Assembly (NCBI GenBank): GCA_016215625.1
Contig: JACRIW010000112.1
Coordinates: 1 to 59,649, forward strand
Length of the DNA stretch: 59,649 bases
Direction: 5' to 3'
Source of the DNA: Candidatus Eiseniibacteriota bacterium
GTDB lineage: Bacteria > Eisenbacteria > RBG-16-71-46
Below are positions 9,862 through 19,019 of the stretch, in pieces. The position numbers were made by a program, and so were the translations under genes. The notes under the pieces are model-generated. The model was given only the letters and a program-made list of their open reading frames with translations, was not told the DNA's origin and did no database searches. Numbering within the stretch: the stretch's first letter is position 1; every line of letters starts with the position of its first letter.

Positions 9862-11370
9862 TCAACGCAGCAGCGTCACGCGCGCCTTCGCCTCCCGCAC
9901 CCCCGAACGCAGGCGAACCACGTAGACGCCCTGCGGCAGTGCGAGCCCCGCGTCGTCCCGGCCGTCCCAGACGAGCGCGTGGTCCCCCACCGGAAGCGTC
10001 GCTCGCAGGAGCGTTCGCACGCGGCGCCCGGAGAGGTCGTACACGTCGGCCCGCATGGGCCGCGGCCCTTCGGTCACCGACCAGCTCAACCGGACCTCGC
10101 CGGCGGCCGGGTTCGGCCCCGCGCGGAGTGGCAGCACCTCGCGAGGTGGCAGCTGTGCGAAATCCGCCGCCCATTGCGCACGCGCCTCGTCCGCGTTCGC
10201 GCGCATGCGGCGGATGGAGTCGAAGCGGTCGCCTCCCTGGCCGGCCACCACAGCGAACGTGAACTCGGTGCTCTCACCCGGCTCGAGCGCGACGGGCTCG
10301 ATCGCGAGAACGGTGTGCCCGTGCGGCGGCCCCTCCGCGACCCACTCGAGCCCGGTGACGGGGTCGCCGGGCGACCAGAAGGTCGTCGGCGCGCCCGTGC
10401 TCGAGTCGACGAACGCCACGCCATCGGGCCTCAGGCCTCGCAGCGCGTTCACGTACTGCCCGGCGTCTGCCGGATCGGAGCCGTTCGGCCACACGCTCAC
10501 CGCGCTCATGCGCGCGGCCCTTCCAGCCCGCACGGGGCCGCGGAGCAGGCGGACGCCCGCCGCCGGGCCGGCGGCGCCGTAGACGGGATCGAGGTCGCGC
10601 TGGCGCCACGCGTACACGAGGTCCCGCGACGTGTCGCTCGCCACCCAGCACGGACTACCGGCGAGCCCCAGTGGGTCGAGGAACAATCCCAGGCGCAGGC
10701 TGTCGAGCGCGACGGCTCCCCGGTTCGTGAGCCGCCAGCGGAAGTAGGCGACGTCACGCAGCGCGCCCGGACGGTCGAAGGCCCAGCCCGTCAGCCGCAC
10801 CTCCAACCCGAGGGGCGCGCTCAGGCGCCCGCCGAGGACGGGAATCGCCGACACGACCGGCGCTGCGTCGGTGGCGACCGTCCAGACAGTCACGTCACCG
10901 AGGTCGGCAGGCGTCGAACCGCCGGAGCGCACGGGAGCCCCCATGGGCGCGGCGTGCGCCAGCCAGGCCGCGTGCCCCGTCGTGTCCCCGCGGACGATCC
11001 GGAACACGCGATGCCGGACCTCGTCGATCGACGAGACGCCCCCGGGCGCATCGCCCGGGACGAACTCCGAGCCGAAATCGGCGATCGCCACCCGCCAGGC
11101 GCCGTCCAGTTTCGCGGCGGCCCACAGCCCGCCGGCGTCGAAGAGCCCCGAGCCGCTCCCCCGCGGATACTCGAGCGCCGGCCATGGGTCATCCCAGGGC
11201 GACGCCCAGTGCCCGGCGTTCGAGATGCGCAGCACGACGTGGTTCGCGTCGAGCAGCGCGGTGGAGCCGGGAGGCAGTGGCGCCCACGCGCGCGCGCCCG
11301 CTCCGCTCGCCGTGACGGATGACGGCACGGCCAGAGCGATCAGCGCGGCGGCTGCCCAGGAAACTCTCAT
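9862..11370 (-). CDS. Secreted protein with FlgD-like / T9SS-type C-terminal domain
   Basis: A 502-residue exported protein with a signal peptide (about residues 1-22). The body is beta-rich and of unknown function. The last 90 residues are a FlgD-Ig-like domain: PNPAAGEVRL, then DVYDLSGRRVRTL, then LVWDGRDDAGLALPQGVYVV and a final VTLLR strand. This layout is used as a sorting domain for type IX-like secretion in FCB-group bacteria. The SPGDPVTG and DPADAGQYVNALRG segments recur in the large neighbour at 12607, suggesting related architecture. The start has a GAGGAG site 9 bases upstream. It sits 113 bp after the PorV-like gene, beyond a hairpin, so it may be partly uncoupled from that operon. 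Confidence 0.8.
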   Translation of the reverse strand: MRVSWAAAALIALAVPSSVTASGAGARAWAPLPPGSTALLDANHVVLRISNAGHWASPWDDPWPALEYPRGSGSGLFDAGGLWAAAKLDGAWRVAIADFGSEFVPGDAPGGVSSIDEVRHRVFRIVRGDTTGHAAWLAHAAPMGAPVRSGGSTPADLGDVTVWTVATDAAPVVSAIPVLGGRLSAPLGLEVRLTGWAFDRPGALRDVAYFRWRLTNRGAVALDSLRLGLFLDPLGLAGSPCWVASDTSRDLVYAWRQRDLDPVYGAAGPAAGVRLLRGPVRAGRAARMSAVSVWPNGSDPADAGQYVNALRGLRPDGVAFVDSSTGAPTTFWSPGDPVTGLEWVAEGPPHGHTVLAIEPVALEPGESTEFTFAVVAGQGGDRFDSIRRMRANADEARAQWAADFAQLPPREVLPLRAGPNPAAGEVRLSWSVTEGPRPMRADVYDLSGRRVRTLLRATLPVGDHALVWDGRDDAGLALPQGVYVVRLRSGVREAKARVTLLR

Positions 11371-11435
11371 GCGGGTCTTCTCCTCGCGGAGCCATCCTGG
11401 CCCCGGCGGGGCGGCCGTGCCAGAGGAAACGCGGA

Positions 11436-11465
11436 CGGCCCGTGGCGATCGCTCGCCACGGGCCG
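11436..11465 (-). terminator. Hairpin terminator after the PorV-like gene
   Basis: A perfect 13-bp stem (11436-11448 with 11453-11465) and TCGC loop, starting 18 bp past the stop of the PorV-like gene. The weak T-run downstream suggests partial termination, or a processing/stability element between two genes. Confidence 0.65.
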
Positions 11466-11483
11466 CCGTTCGATGCCACCGTT

Positions 11484-12557
11484 CTAGAACTTGAGGCGCA
11501 GCCCCATCTCGATGGTGTCGTCGAAGTAGTTGCGGATCGGGCGGACGGTCACGTCCACACCGATCTTGCTGCCGCCCGCGTTGATCTTCGCGCCGGCGCC
11601 GAACGCGAAGCCCGAGTACAGGTCGTCACCGCCGTCGAAGCTGGTGGTCGTCTCCCCCGCCAGATCCGTCGTGCTCGTGACGGTCCCGAACCACGAACCG
11701 CGCAGCGCGAACATGTCCCGGTACGTCCACTCGGCGCCGCCGTTGAAGCTGTCGCCGCCGAAGTTGTTGTTCTGGAACGAACCGAGCAGCTGCAGGCGCG
11801 ACGGGCCCTGCTGCCAGGCGTTGTACGTCGCGGCGAGCGTGAAGTACGACGGCAGCTCGAAGTTCGCCGACGAGAAACGCAGCGTGCGGTTCGACGCCGA
11901 CGGGTCGGAGCCCGGCGGCTGCACGTTCACGTCCATGTTCTCGCCGTCGTAGTGCATCGACGTGCCGAAGTTCTTCATCACCATGCCGAACTTGAGCCCC
12001 CTCCAGCCGGTGTCGTACTGCACACCGAAGTCGGCGGCGACACCGCTCGCCGACATGCTGAGGATGCGTTCACTGACGAAGTTCAGCGTTCCACCGAACC
12101 GGACGCGATCGGTGAAGGCCCTCGCCCACGAGACGCCCAGCACGGAGAAGGTGGGGCTGATGATTTCGCCGGTACCGTCGGGTGCGGCTTCGGTCGTGAC
12201 GATGACGTCGCCGACCGAGAGCACCTTGACGTTGAAGCCGAACTGTCCGAGCGAGCCGCCCTGCGTGGCCACGCCGAAGTAGTTCACCTTCATGTCCGCG
12301 AAGTACTGCGTGTTCGTGAACATCGCCTCGGTGCCTTCCTGACCCGCCAGGCCGGCCGGGTTCCAGAAGATCGCTTCGGCGCCCGTGATGTCGCTCGCGG
12401 CCGCGCTACCCAGCGCGGAACCACGAGCACCCACGGGAATCAGCAGTTCCGGCGCGCCGGAAGTGCCCTTTCGCTCGTCCGAGCCCGCAAAGGCGCTGGA
12501 TGCCACCAGCGCCAGCAGGGCCGCAAGACCGAGCGTACGAATGATGACACGGCTCAT
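11484..12557 (-). CDS. PorV/PorQ-family outer-membrane protein
   Basis: A 357-residue barrel of the PorV/PorQ (FadL-like) family. The start at 12557 (MSRVIIRTLGL) is chosen over an ATG 36 bases upstream because AAAGGAG lies 8 bases before it and the signal peptide then begins properly. After cleavage near AFAG come the family hallmarks: PVGARGSALGSA, then DITGAEAIFWNPAGLA, followed by repeated barrel strands ending in GLRLKF with a terminal aromatic. In Bacteroidota PorV carries T9SS cargo to the attachment complex. Here it sits directly beside two proteins with FlgD-like C-terminal domains, which supports a related secretion role by inference. Confidence 0.88.
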   Translation of the reverse strand: MSRVIIRTLGLAALLALVASSAFAGSDERKGTSGAPELLIPVGARGSALGSAAASDITGAEAIFWNPAGLAGQEGTEAMFTNTQYFADMKVNYFGVATQGGSLGQFGFNVKVLSVGDVIVTTEAAPDGTGEIISPTFSVLGVSWARAFTDRVRFGGTLNFVSERILSMSASGVAADFGVQYDTGWRGLKFGMVMKNFGTSMHYDGENMDVNVQPPGSDPSASNRTLRFSSANFELPSYFTLAATYNAWQQGPSRLQLLGSFQNNNFGGDSFNGGAEWTYRDMFALRGSWFGTVTSTTDLAGETTTSFDGGDDLYSGFAFGAGAKINAGGSKIGVDVTVRPIRNYFDDTIEMGLRLKF

Positions 12558-12606
12558 CGTCCGGTCTCCTTTCATGCTCTTGTGCACGGTCATAGTCCCT
12601 GCCCTC

Positions 12607-15600
12607 TCAGAAGCTGTTCAGCCGTTCCTTCTCCATGAAGACCACGAGGCGCCCGATGTACTCGCCCACGCCCGGCACTTCGACGTGGAAGACGTACACG
12701 CCGCTGCCCACGGGCAGCGCGTTCTCGGTCTCGACGTCCCATTCGAGGATGGAGGTCGAGGCGTCGGTCTTGCGGAGCGTGCGAACGAGCTGGCCGGCCA
12801 GGTTGAAGATTCGGACCGTGCACTGCTCGGGCATGTTGACGAAGCGGATCTTGCGCGAGAACTGGTTCAGTTCGTACGACGAGTGGGCGTAGTACGGGTT
12901 CGGCACCGCACGGATGCGGTTGAGGTTCGACTTCGCGAGCGCCGAGTTGTTCTGTGCCAGCGCGCTCGTGTTGAACACGTACACGTCGTTGTCCTTCGCC
13001 GGGTTCGCCCACGTCCAGCGGAAGGCGTCACCGTCGTCGATGACGTCGGTCTCGGAGCGCAGGTTCGCGCCGAGGAACCACATCAGCGGCAGTTCGTCGT
13101 TCGCGACCGCGCCGTCGACCTGGTACATCGCCTTCGGCGTGGAGCTGTAGGGCGTGCTCGTCACGAACAGGTACTCGCGATCACCGAGCGCGTCGGTCGT
13201 CGGAGCCCAGGTCGAGTCGAACGTCGCGAGCTGCGAGCCCGGAGCGAGCAGGCCGCCGTCGATGTCGGTGACGGCCTTTTCCGTGAAGACCACGTCGAGC
13301 TGGCGGTCGTTGACGATGTCCCACGCCTGGAAGTTGACCGGGTGGAACCCGCCGTAGTTGTACATCCGGCCGGGAGTCGGGGCCGAGCCGTCCGCCTGCT
13401 GCGCACGCAGGTACCGGTAGGCGTTCTGCGTCGCCGTGTGGCTGAAGCGGATTTCGACGGTCGTGAACGAATCGGGCATCGTCGACGGATCCAGCGTGCC
13501 GCCGAAGAAGTCCCAGCCCGAGCCGGCGCCGCCCGAGAACGAGGGCAGGCCCCAGTTGACGCCCGCGAGCGCCCGGCGATGAGTGGTCACGTTGTTGCGG
13601 TACGCGCCGTCCTGGAAGAGCGGCTCGTACTTGCCCGTCACCTTCACCTTCAGGCCGTCCACGACGCGGTAGTCGTCGTCGCCGTTGCGGTTCAGCTGGC
13701 CGGAGAACTTCACTTCCCCGGTCGTGCTGTCCACGAGCGACCACGAGTAGTAGATCGTCGCCTCCGCGATGCTGCCGATGGGGCCGACGTAAGGGGGCTC
13801 CAGTTCGTCGAAGATCACCTTGTAGACGTGTCCCGTCACCTGCTCGGGATTCACGACTTCGACCGACACGACGTCGGTCGCCGGCGCCTTCGTGCCGTCC
13901 TTGCGCAGGTACGTCACCGGCGTGGCCGAGGCCGTCGCCAGATCGGTGCCCGCCGCGGGGCGCTGCGGCGTCACGCGGATGACCGCCTGGGCGTTCTCGA
14001 GCACCTTCGGGAGCCCGTCGGCCGCGTACGAGTACGCGGTGACCGCGTAGTAGTACTCCGTGCCGTCGTGCAGCGCACCGCCGCGCACGGCGTCCTGCGT
14101 CACGGTGTGCGAGAAGCGCACGCCGACGTCGGAACCGAACGCGACCGGGAACTCGGGAATGAGCTGACCGGTCTCGTTGTCGAAGACTCGGTCGTAGATG
14201 ACGCGCGTACCGTTGACCTCGTCGTAGGTCGCGATGCGCTTCCACGGCCCGGCGACGGTCTCACCCTGGTACACGTTGTAGCCTTCGAACGCGTAGCCTT
14301 CCTCGTTGTAGTTCGTGCGCGAGGCGGCGTCCCATGACAGCGTCACTTCGCCGTGGTCCACGCTCGCCGTCACGATGGGCTGCGAAGGCGGGCTGGGCAG
14401 GTCGAAGTTGATGTCGAAGGCGGCCTGCGCGAACTCGTCGTTGAACCGCAGCGCCGAGACCGACGACAGGCGGTCGTTGCCCTGACCGATGACGATGGCG
14501 CACACGATGACCTGTGTGTCGCCGGGCGCCATGGTGAACGGACCGGTCGAGAGCATCATGCGGCGGTCGGCGGGATTCGTGTCGAGCCAGCTGACGCCGG
14601 GCGTCGGGCTGACCGGATCACCGGCCACCTGGAAGCGGGTCTGCACGCCGAACGGGTCGAACACGTCCGAACCGTCCGAGGCGAGACCGCTCATGTAGTT
14701 GTACGTCTCGCCGGCGTCGGCCGGGTCCGTACCGTTGATGTACTTGTTGAACGACGACATCGGCAGGTAGTCCAGGCCGACCTTCGGTCCCTGGAAGAAG
14801 TCGTAGCCCAGGGCCGGAGGGGTCGAACCGTAGCCACCGTCGTTGTTCGTCGAGTTGTAGACGAAACCGAGCGAGCGGGGCTTTCCGGTGCCGTCGGGAA
14901 GCGTGTCGCAGCCGACGAGGTCGTCCGTGAAGCCGGCCGAGCCGCCGAGGTCGGGATCCGACCACTGCGAGATGTACATGTTCTCGAGCGTGTTCGAGCC
15001 CTTGTTGATGAGCACGTAGCGCAGGAACACGGTGTTGCCGAGCGCGCCCTGACGATTGAAGGCGAACGTCGTCTGCTGGATTTCGACACCCAGCGGAGTC
15101 GACGCGCCCGCGTCATTGATGTGGCGGTCCGGATCGGCGTCGTTGTAGACCGCCCACAGCATCTGGTCGCCGACCACGTCCGGGCCCGGAACGTCGACGG
15201 AATCCCCTTCCGTCGGCGTCGCCGTGTTGGGCAGGCGGTACATCTTCCACGGGGCGCCGTAGGGCACCGCGCCGAACATGTACTCGCTCCACGAGTGGTG
15301 CACGAGCTCGTCCTCGAACGCCGCGGGGTTCGGAACGCGCTCGACGTGTGCGGAATCGTCGGCGTTACCCGACCAGCGGGCCATCTTGTAGACCTTGTAC
15401 GCGGGACGCGTCGGATCGTCGAACGATCCACCCGTCATGGCGCCCGGGCCGTACTCCTGCGAGTACTCGGCGACCACGGTGCGCGTTTCGTCGTTCACCG
15501 TGCAACCGAGCCAGAGGCCGGAAGCGAAGATGGCGCTCTTGTCCGTGCCCTTCGGATACCAGAGGCCGGCATCCGAAGCCGCGAGGTCGAAAGCGAACGA

Positions 15601-15801
15601 CCCCACGTTGGTCACGTACATGTTGATGCTGTTGACGTCGATCTTGCGGCCGATGTCCGTCGTCGTCGGACGCATCGGGCGTGCGGCGCCGAACGGCCGC
15701 GCATGGCGCACCGACGGCGTGCGAGCGTCCACCGAACCGGCGAGCAGTGCCACGGCGCCGAGCGCCGCGAGCAGGCCGACGGTATGGCGTCGGAGATTCA
15801 T
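12607..15801 (-). CDS. Large secreted protein with Fn3-like and FlgD/T9SS-type C-terminal domains
   Basis: A 1064-residue exported protein. The start at 15801 (MNLRRHTVG) follows AGGAGG by 6 bases; an earlier in-frame ATG lacks such a site. A signal peptide ends near VDARTP. The N-terminal half is beta-rich with repeated DPADAGETYNYMSGL-like segments shared with the gene at 9862. A fibronectin type III-like module begins near PPSQPIVTASVDHGEVTLSW. The C-terminus is FlgD-like, with RAVPNPYYAHSSYE, TVRIFNLAGQLVRTL and LPVGSGVYVFHV. Function unknown. It is second in an operon led by the TonB-dependent receptor (33-bp gap) and followed by the PorV-like gene (49-bp gap). Confidence 0.85.
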   Translation of the reverse strand: MNLRRHTVGLLAALGAVALLAGSVDARTPSVRHARPFGAARPMRPTTTDIGRKIDVNSINMYVTNVGSFAFDLAASDAGLWYPKGTDKSAIFASGLWLGCTVNDETRTVVAEYSQEYGPGAMTGGSFDDPTRPAYKVYKMARWSGNADDSAHVERVPNPAAFEDELVHHSWSEYMFGAVPYGAPWKMYRLPNTATPTEGDSVDVPGPDVVGDQMLWAVYNDADPDRHINDAGASTPLGVEIQQTTFAFNRQGALGNTVFLRYVLINKGSNTLENMYISQWSDPDLGGSAGFTDDLVGCDTLPDGTGKPRSLGFVYNSTNNDGGYGSTPPALGYDFFQGPKVGLDYLPMSSFNKYINGTDPADAGETYNYMSGLASDGSDVFDPFGVQTRFQVAGDPVSPTPGVSWLDTNPADRRMMLSTGPFTMAPGDTQVIVCAIVIGQGNDRLSSVSALRFNDEFAQAAFDINFDLPSPPSQPIVTASVDHGEVTLSWDAASRTNYNEEGYAFEGYNVYQGETVAGPWKRIATYDEVNGTRVIYDRVFDNETGQLIPEFPVAFGSDVGVRFSHTVTQDAVRGGALHDGTEYYYAVTAYSYAADGLPKVLENAQAVIRVTPQRPAAGTDLATASATPVTYLRKDGTKAPATDVVSVEVVNPEQVTGHVYKVIFDELEPPYVGPIGSIAEATIYYSWSLVDSTTGEVKFSGQLNRNGDDDYRVVDGLKVKVTGKYEPLFQDGAYRNNVTTHRRALAGVNWGLPSFSGGAGSGWDFFGGTLDPSTMPDSFTTVEIRFSHTATQNAYRYLRAQQADGSAPTPGRMYNYGGFHPVNFQAWDIVNDRQLDVVFTEKAVTDIDGGLLAPGSQLATFDSTWAPTTDALGDREYLFVTSTPYSSTPKAMYQVDGAVANDELPLMWFLGANLRSETDVIDDGDAFRWTWANPAKDNDVYVFNTSALAQNNSALAKSNLNRIRAVPNPYYAHSSYELNQFSRKIRFVNMPEQCTVRIFNLAGQLVRTLRKTDASTSILEWDVETENALPVGSGVYVFHVEVPGVGEYIGRLVVFMEKERLNSF

Positions 15802-15834
15802 TCCATTCCTCCTGCCGAAAGAGCTGCCCACGGT

Positions 15835-18678
15835 CTAGAAGTTGGTCCGGACGCCGAAGCGCACCAGACGAGGGTTCGAGTAGAGGTTCGGGTTGTTCTC
15901 GGCGAGCGTGTAGAGACCGAGGCCGTCCTTGCCGGCCGACTCGGCGTTCGCGAGAAACGCCTGGCCGTTCTCGGTGTTCAGCCACGACGTCGAGAACGGC
16001 GACCCCGTGCCCGTGTACACGTTGTACGCGTTCTTCGAGTTGAGCGCGTTGAGCACCCACACGAAGCCTTCGAACTTCGTGGCTCCGAGCTGGAAGCCGC
16101 GCGTCGCCTTGAGGTCGAGGTTCGCCGTCCACGGGCCGTAACGCGAGTTGATCGGACCGGAAGGCTGTGAGTTCACGTTCGCGAGCGTGATCTCGTTGTA
16201 GATCTCCGTCGGCGTGTAAGGCGTGCCGCTGCCGACGTTGTAGAGCACGTTGACGCCGGTGTTCTCGAACCAGCGGTGGCCGGCGATCATCGGGCCCTCG
16301 CCCTTCTCGAGCCCCCAGTCCACGTTGATCGCGAGCTTGTGGCGCTGGTCGAAGTCGAGCGGAGCGGTGAGCTTCGGTTCGTTGCTGCTCGTCCACGCGA
16401 CGTTCGCCTGCGTGTTCGAAACCGAGCCGGTGCCGAACGCGTACGACAGCGAGTAGTTCACCGACGTGGAGAAGTGGTTCGTCTTGCGCATCGTCCAACC
16501 GATGTCCACGCCCTTGATGGTCGCGAAGTCACGGTTGCGATACGACGAGAAGCCGTTCGGGAACGAACGGACCGACGTGATTTCGACGAGGTCCTTCACG
16601 TCCTTGTAGTAGGCCGTGAGGTCGAGTCGCATGCGGTCGCCGATCTGGCGCGCGAGGCCGACTTCGTACGCGGTCGTGCGCTCGGGCTTCAGGTTCGGAT
16701 TGCCGAAGCCGACGAAGTAACCGCCGGTGCGCACCTTGTGCTGCAGGAAGCGGTACGACACGTACAGGTCCTGCAGGTTCGGCTGCTGGTAGAACTGGCC
16801 GTAGTTGAAGCGCAGCTGCGTGCGCTCGTCCACGGGGAACGCCACGCCGAGACGCGGCGACAGCCGGGCGTACGTCTTGTTCTCCTGCAGGTCGCGGTTC
16901 TCGAGCGAGTCCGGCAGGTTCGAGGCCGCGTCGGGATCGCCGAGCGGATACAGCTCGGACACCAGCGCCTGCGTGCTCACGTTGATGTGATCGAGGCGAA
17001 GACCGCCGTTCACGATCACGCCTTCGCGCTCGAACTTGTCCTGCGCGTAGACCGACCACGTCTTCGGGTGCTTGGCGCCGTCGCGGCCGCCGTCGGACTC
17101 GACGAGGTCCACCGCCTGGATGTTGCCGGCCTGGTCGCGCCGGACCCGCATCTCGTAGCCGTAGCCGTCCCAGTCCGTGAAGTTCGGCGTGTCGCCGCCG
17201 ATCTGCACCGGGAAGAAGTGGTTGAACAGCCGAAGCGTGTGGCGCTGGAAGTCGGCGCCGGCCTTGACCTGGTTGTGGCGGCTGACCTGCGACGTGAACG
17301 AGCCCTGCACGCCGTAGTAGTTCGAACGGCGCTGCAGGTAGTCGTCGAAGATGTGGCCCTCGTCGAAGAACAAGGGCACGTCCTGGTCGTAGCGCGGGTT
17401 CGTCTCGACGTAGTAGTCGGCGAGACGGTCGAACGCCTTCGCGTCGCCGCGCTTGCGCATGGTCTCGAAGTAGTTCACGCCCACGTTCCAGAACGTGCGG
17501 GCGCTCACGACCTGGTTGAGCGTCGCGAAGTACGAGACGTTGCGGTCGAGGTAGCGGGCGCCGTGGTCGAGGTTGAACAGGTAGGCGTGGTTGTACTCGC
17601 GCCAGTTCTCCTCGGATCCCATGCCGCCGAACTTGGCCGAAAGCTTCTCGCTGATCTGCCAGCCGACCTTGCCCTGGAACGAGAAGCCGCCCGAGCTGTT
17701 CGAAGGCTTGTAGTCCGGGTCGAGGCCGCGGTCGGCGAGCGACTGGCGGAACTGCGACGTCATGAACGACGGCGCGCGGTCGGCCTGCCAGCGGCGCTCA
17801 CCCGACACGTAGAAGTTCACGTTCTGGATCGACGGCCAGAGCGGGCCGCCGAGCGAGAAGTCGTAGATGTTGTAGTCCGTACGGCGAGCGCCGATCCAGT
17901 CCCCGCCGAACATGTCGGAGATGGCCTCGAGCGAACCCGCGTACTTGTCGGCGCCTTCGCGCGTCACGACGTTGACGGCACCGGACATGATGCGGCCGTA
18001 CTCGGCGTTGAAACCGCCGGTGAGCACGACGACTTCCTCGATCGCGTTGTTCGAGATCGAGGTGCTCGACGTACCGGTCAGCGGATCCTGCTGCGAGAAG
18101 CCGTCCACGAAGTACGCCGTCTCGTTCGGGCGTCCGCCGCGGATGATGAGGGTGTTGCCGTTCTGCGACTCGTTGTCGATCTGCCGCTTGAAGTTCACGA
18201 CACCGGTCTGCTGGGCGGCCGCGTCGCGATATCCGCGCGTCGGCAGCTTGGCGATTTCCTCGGCGCCGATGAAGCGCGTCGTGCCGGTGGCGTCCTTCTG
18301 CAGCAGCGGCCGCGTCGCGTCGACCCGGGTCTCACCGATCTGCACGGCGTCGATGCGCAGCTGGCCGTTCAGCGTGGTGGTGAAGTCGGGAGCGACCTGC
18401 ACGTTCGTCGCGGCGAACGGCGCGTAGCCGACGATGTTCATGCGGACGGTGTACGTGCCCGCCGGGATGCCGATGATGAAGAACTCGCCCTGATCGTCCG
18501 AGATCGCACCGAGGCGCTGGCCTTCGATACGCACGTTGACGCCGGGGAGCGGTTCCTTCTTTTCGTTCGTCACACGACCGCTGAGCTTGCCGGTCGTGCC
18601 GGCGAGCGCGAGCGGTGCGAGGGCGACCATCGCGGCCACGACTGCGAGCCGGATAGCCCAAACGAGAGTTCGAGGCAT
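15835..18678 (-). CDS. TonB-dependent receptor with carboxypeptidase-regulatory-like N-terminal domain
   Basis: A 947-residue outer-membrane receptor. The signal peptide (to about residue 27) is followed by a CarboxypepD_reg-like beta domain (GKLSGRVTNEKKEPLPGVNV to about residue 110). The plug domain (TLIIRGGRPNETAYFVDG) and GAVNVVTREG come next, then a 22-strand-type barrel ending in RFGVRTNF with C-terminal Phe. No substrate can be assigned. The start has AAAGGAG 8 bases upstream, within a sequence shared with the PorV-like gene's leader (GAAAGGAGACC). It is the first gene of an operon with the FlgD-CTD protein and the PorV-like protein. Such receptor/secreted-protein/PorV sets probably handle surface macromolecules (inference). 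Confidence 0.9.
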   Translation of the reverse strand: MPRTLVWAIRLAVVAAMVALAPLALAGTTGKLSGRVTNEKKEPLPGVNVRIEGQRLGAISDDQGEFFIIGIPAGTYTVRMNIVGYAPFAATNVQVAPDFTTTLNGQLRIDAVQIGETRVDATRPLLQKDATGTTRFIGAEEIAKLPTRGYRDAAAQQTGVVNFKRQIDNESQNGNTLIIRGGRPNETAYFVDGFSQQDPLTGTSSTSISNNAIEEVVVLTGGFNAEYGRIMSGAVNVVTREGADKYAGSLEAISDMFGGDWIGARRTDYNIYDFSLGGPLWPSIQNVNFYVSGERRWQADRAPSFMTSQFRQSLADRGLDPDYKPSNSSGGFSFQGKVGWQISEKLSAKFGGMGSEENWREYNHAYLFNLDHGARYLDRNVSYFATLNQVVSARTFWNVGVNYFETMRKRGDAKAFDRLADYYVETNPRYDQDVPLFFDEGHIFDDYLQRRSNYYGVQGSFTSQVSRHNQVKAGADFQRHTLRLFNHFFPVQIGGDTPNFTDWDGYGYEMRVRRDQAGNIQAVDLVESDGGRDGAKHPKTWSVYAQDKFEREGVIVNGGLRLDHINVSTQALVSELYPLGDPDAASNLPDSLENRDLQENKTYARLSPRLGVAFPVDERTQLRFNYGQFYQQPNLQDLYVSYRFLQHKVRTGGYFVGFGNPNLKPERTTAYEVGLARQIGDRMRLDLTAYYKDVKDLVEITSVRSFPNGFSSYRNRDFATIKGVDIGWTMRKTNHFSTSVNYSLSYAFGTGSVSNTQANVAWTSSNEPKLTAPLDFDQRHKLAINVDWGLEKGEGPMIAGHRWFENTGVNVLYNVGSGTPYTPTEIYNEITLANVNSQPSGPINSRYGPWTANLDLKATRGFQLGATKFEGFVWVLNALNSKNAYNVYTGTGSPFSTSWLNTENGQAFLANAESAGKDGLGLYTLAENNPNLYSNPRLVRFGVRTNF

Positions 18679-18877
18679 GGGCTGGTCTCCTTTCAGGCAG
18701 CAATGGGCCTCACCGCGGCGACGATCTGTCGCACGGCAAGCCTGGCGTTCTTGGAAAGGGGGAACTTTTCGTCACTTGGGGGAACGGCGTGCGTCATGGA
18801 CCCTCCGGCTCCCCCGAGTGGCCGAGGGAACGCCATCCGATGGCGTGGGAAACCGTTTTGGGGCGATGCCCGTGTGG

Positions 18878-18907
18878 ACCGTATGTCCAGAACTGTTGAA
18901 CTGTCAA
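18878..18907 (-). promoter_or_regulatory. Possible promoter of TonB-receptor operon
   Basis: On the minus strand a perfect TTGACA (18902-18907) with 18 bp to TACGGT (18878-18883). The -10 is weak. The -35 overlaps an inverted repeat GTTGA-N4-TCAAC (18895-18908), a possible operator. Confidence 0.4.
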
Positions 18908-18962
18908 CGGCTCCGACACGGACGGCGCACATTCGGCAACGGGCGCGACGCGCGAAACGAAA

Positions 18963-18992
18963 CCGGGGGAAGCCCGAATGGGCCTCCCCCGG
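18963..18992 (-). terminator. Terminator hairpin of barrel paralogue 1
   Basis: A 13-bp stem (18963-18975 with 18980-18992) and 4-nt loop. The single mismatch on the plus strand becomes a G-U pair in the minus-strand RNA, supporting use in the minus direction. It lies 28 bp past the stop. Confidence 0.75.
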
Positions 18993-19019
18993 CTCGTGCC
19001 GCGTGTGACTCGGCTCAGC

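Larger units (their letters stand above)
18679..19019. other. Intergenic region upstream of TonB-receptor operon
   Basis: A 341-bp gap with no gene. From the left it contains the ribosome site of the receptor gene, a G-rich direct near-repeat (GGGGGAAC at about 18759 and again at 18778), the predicted promoter and inverted repeat (18878-18908), and the terminator of the barrel gene at 19020 (18963-18992). The predicted leader of the receptor mRNA is about 190 nt. Confidence 0.6.
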
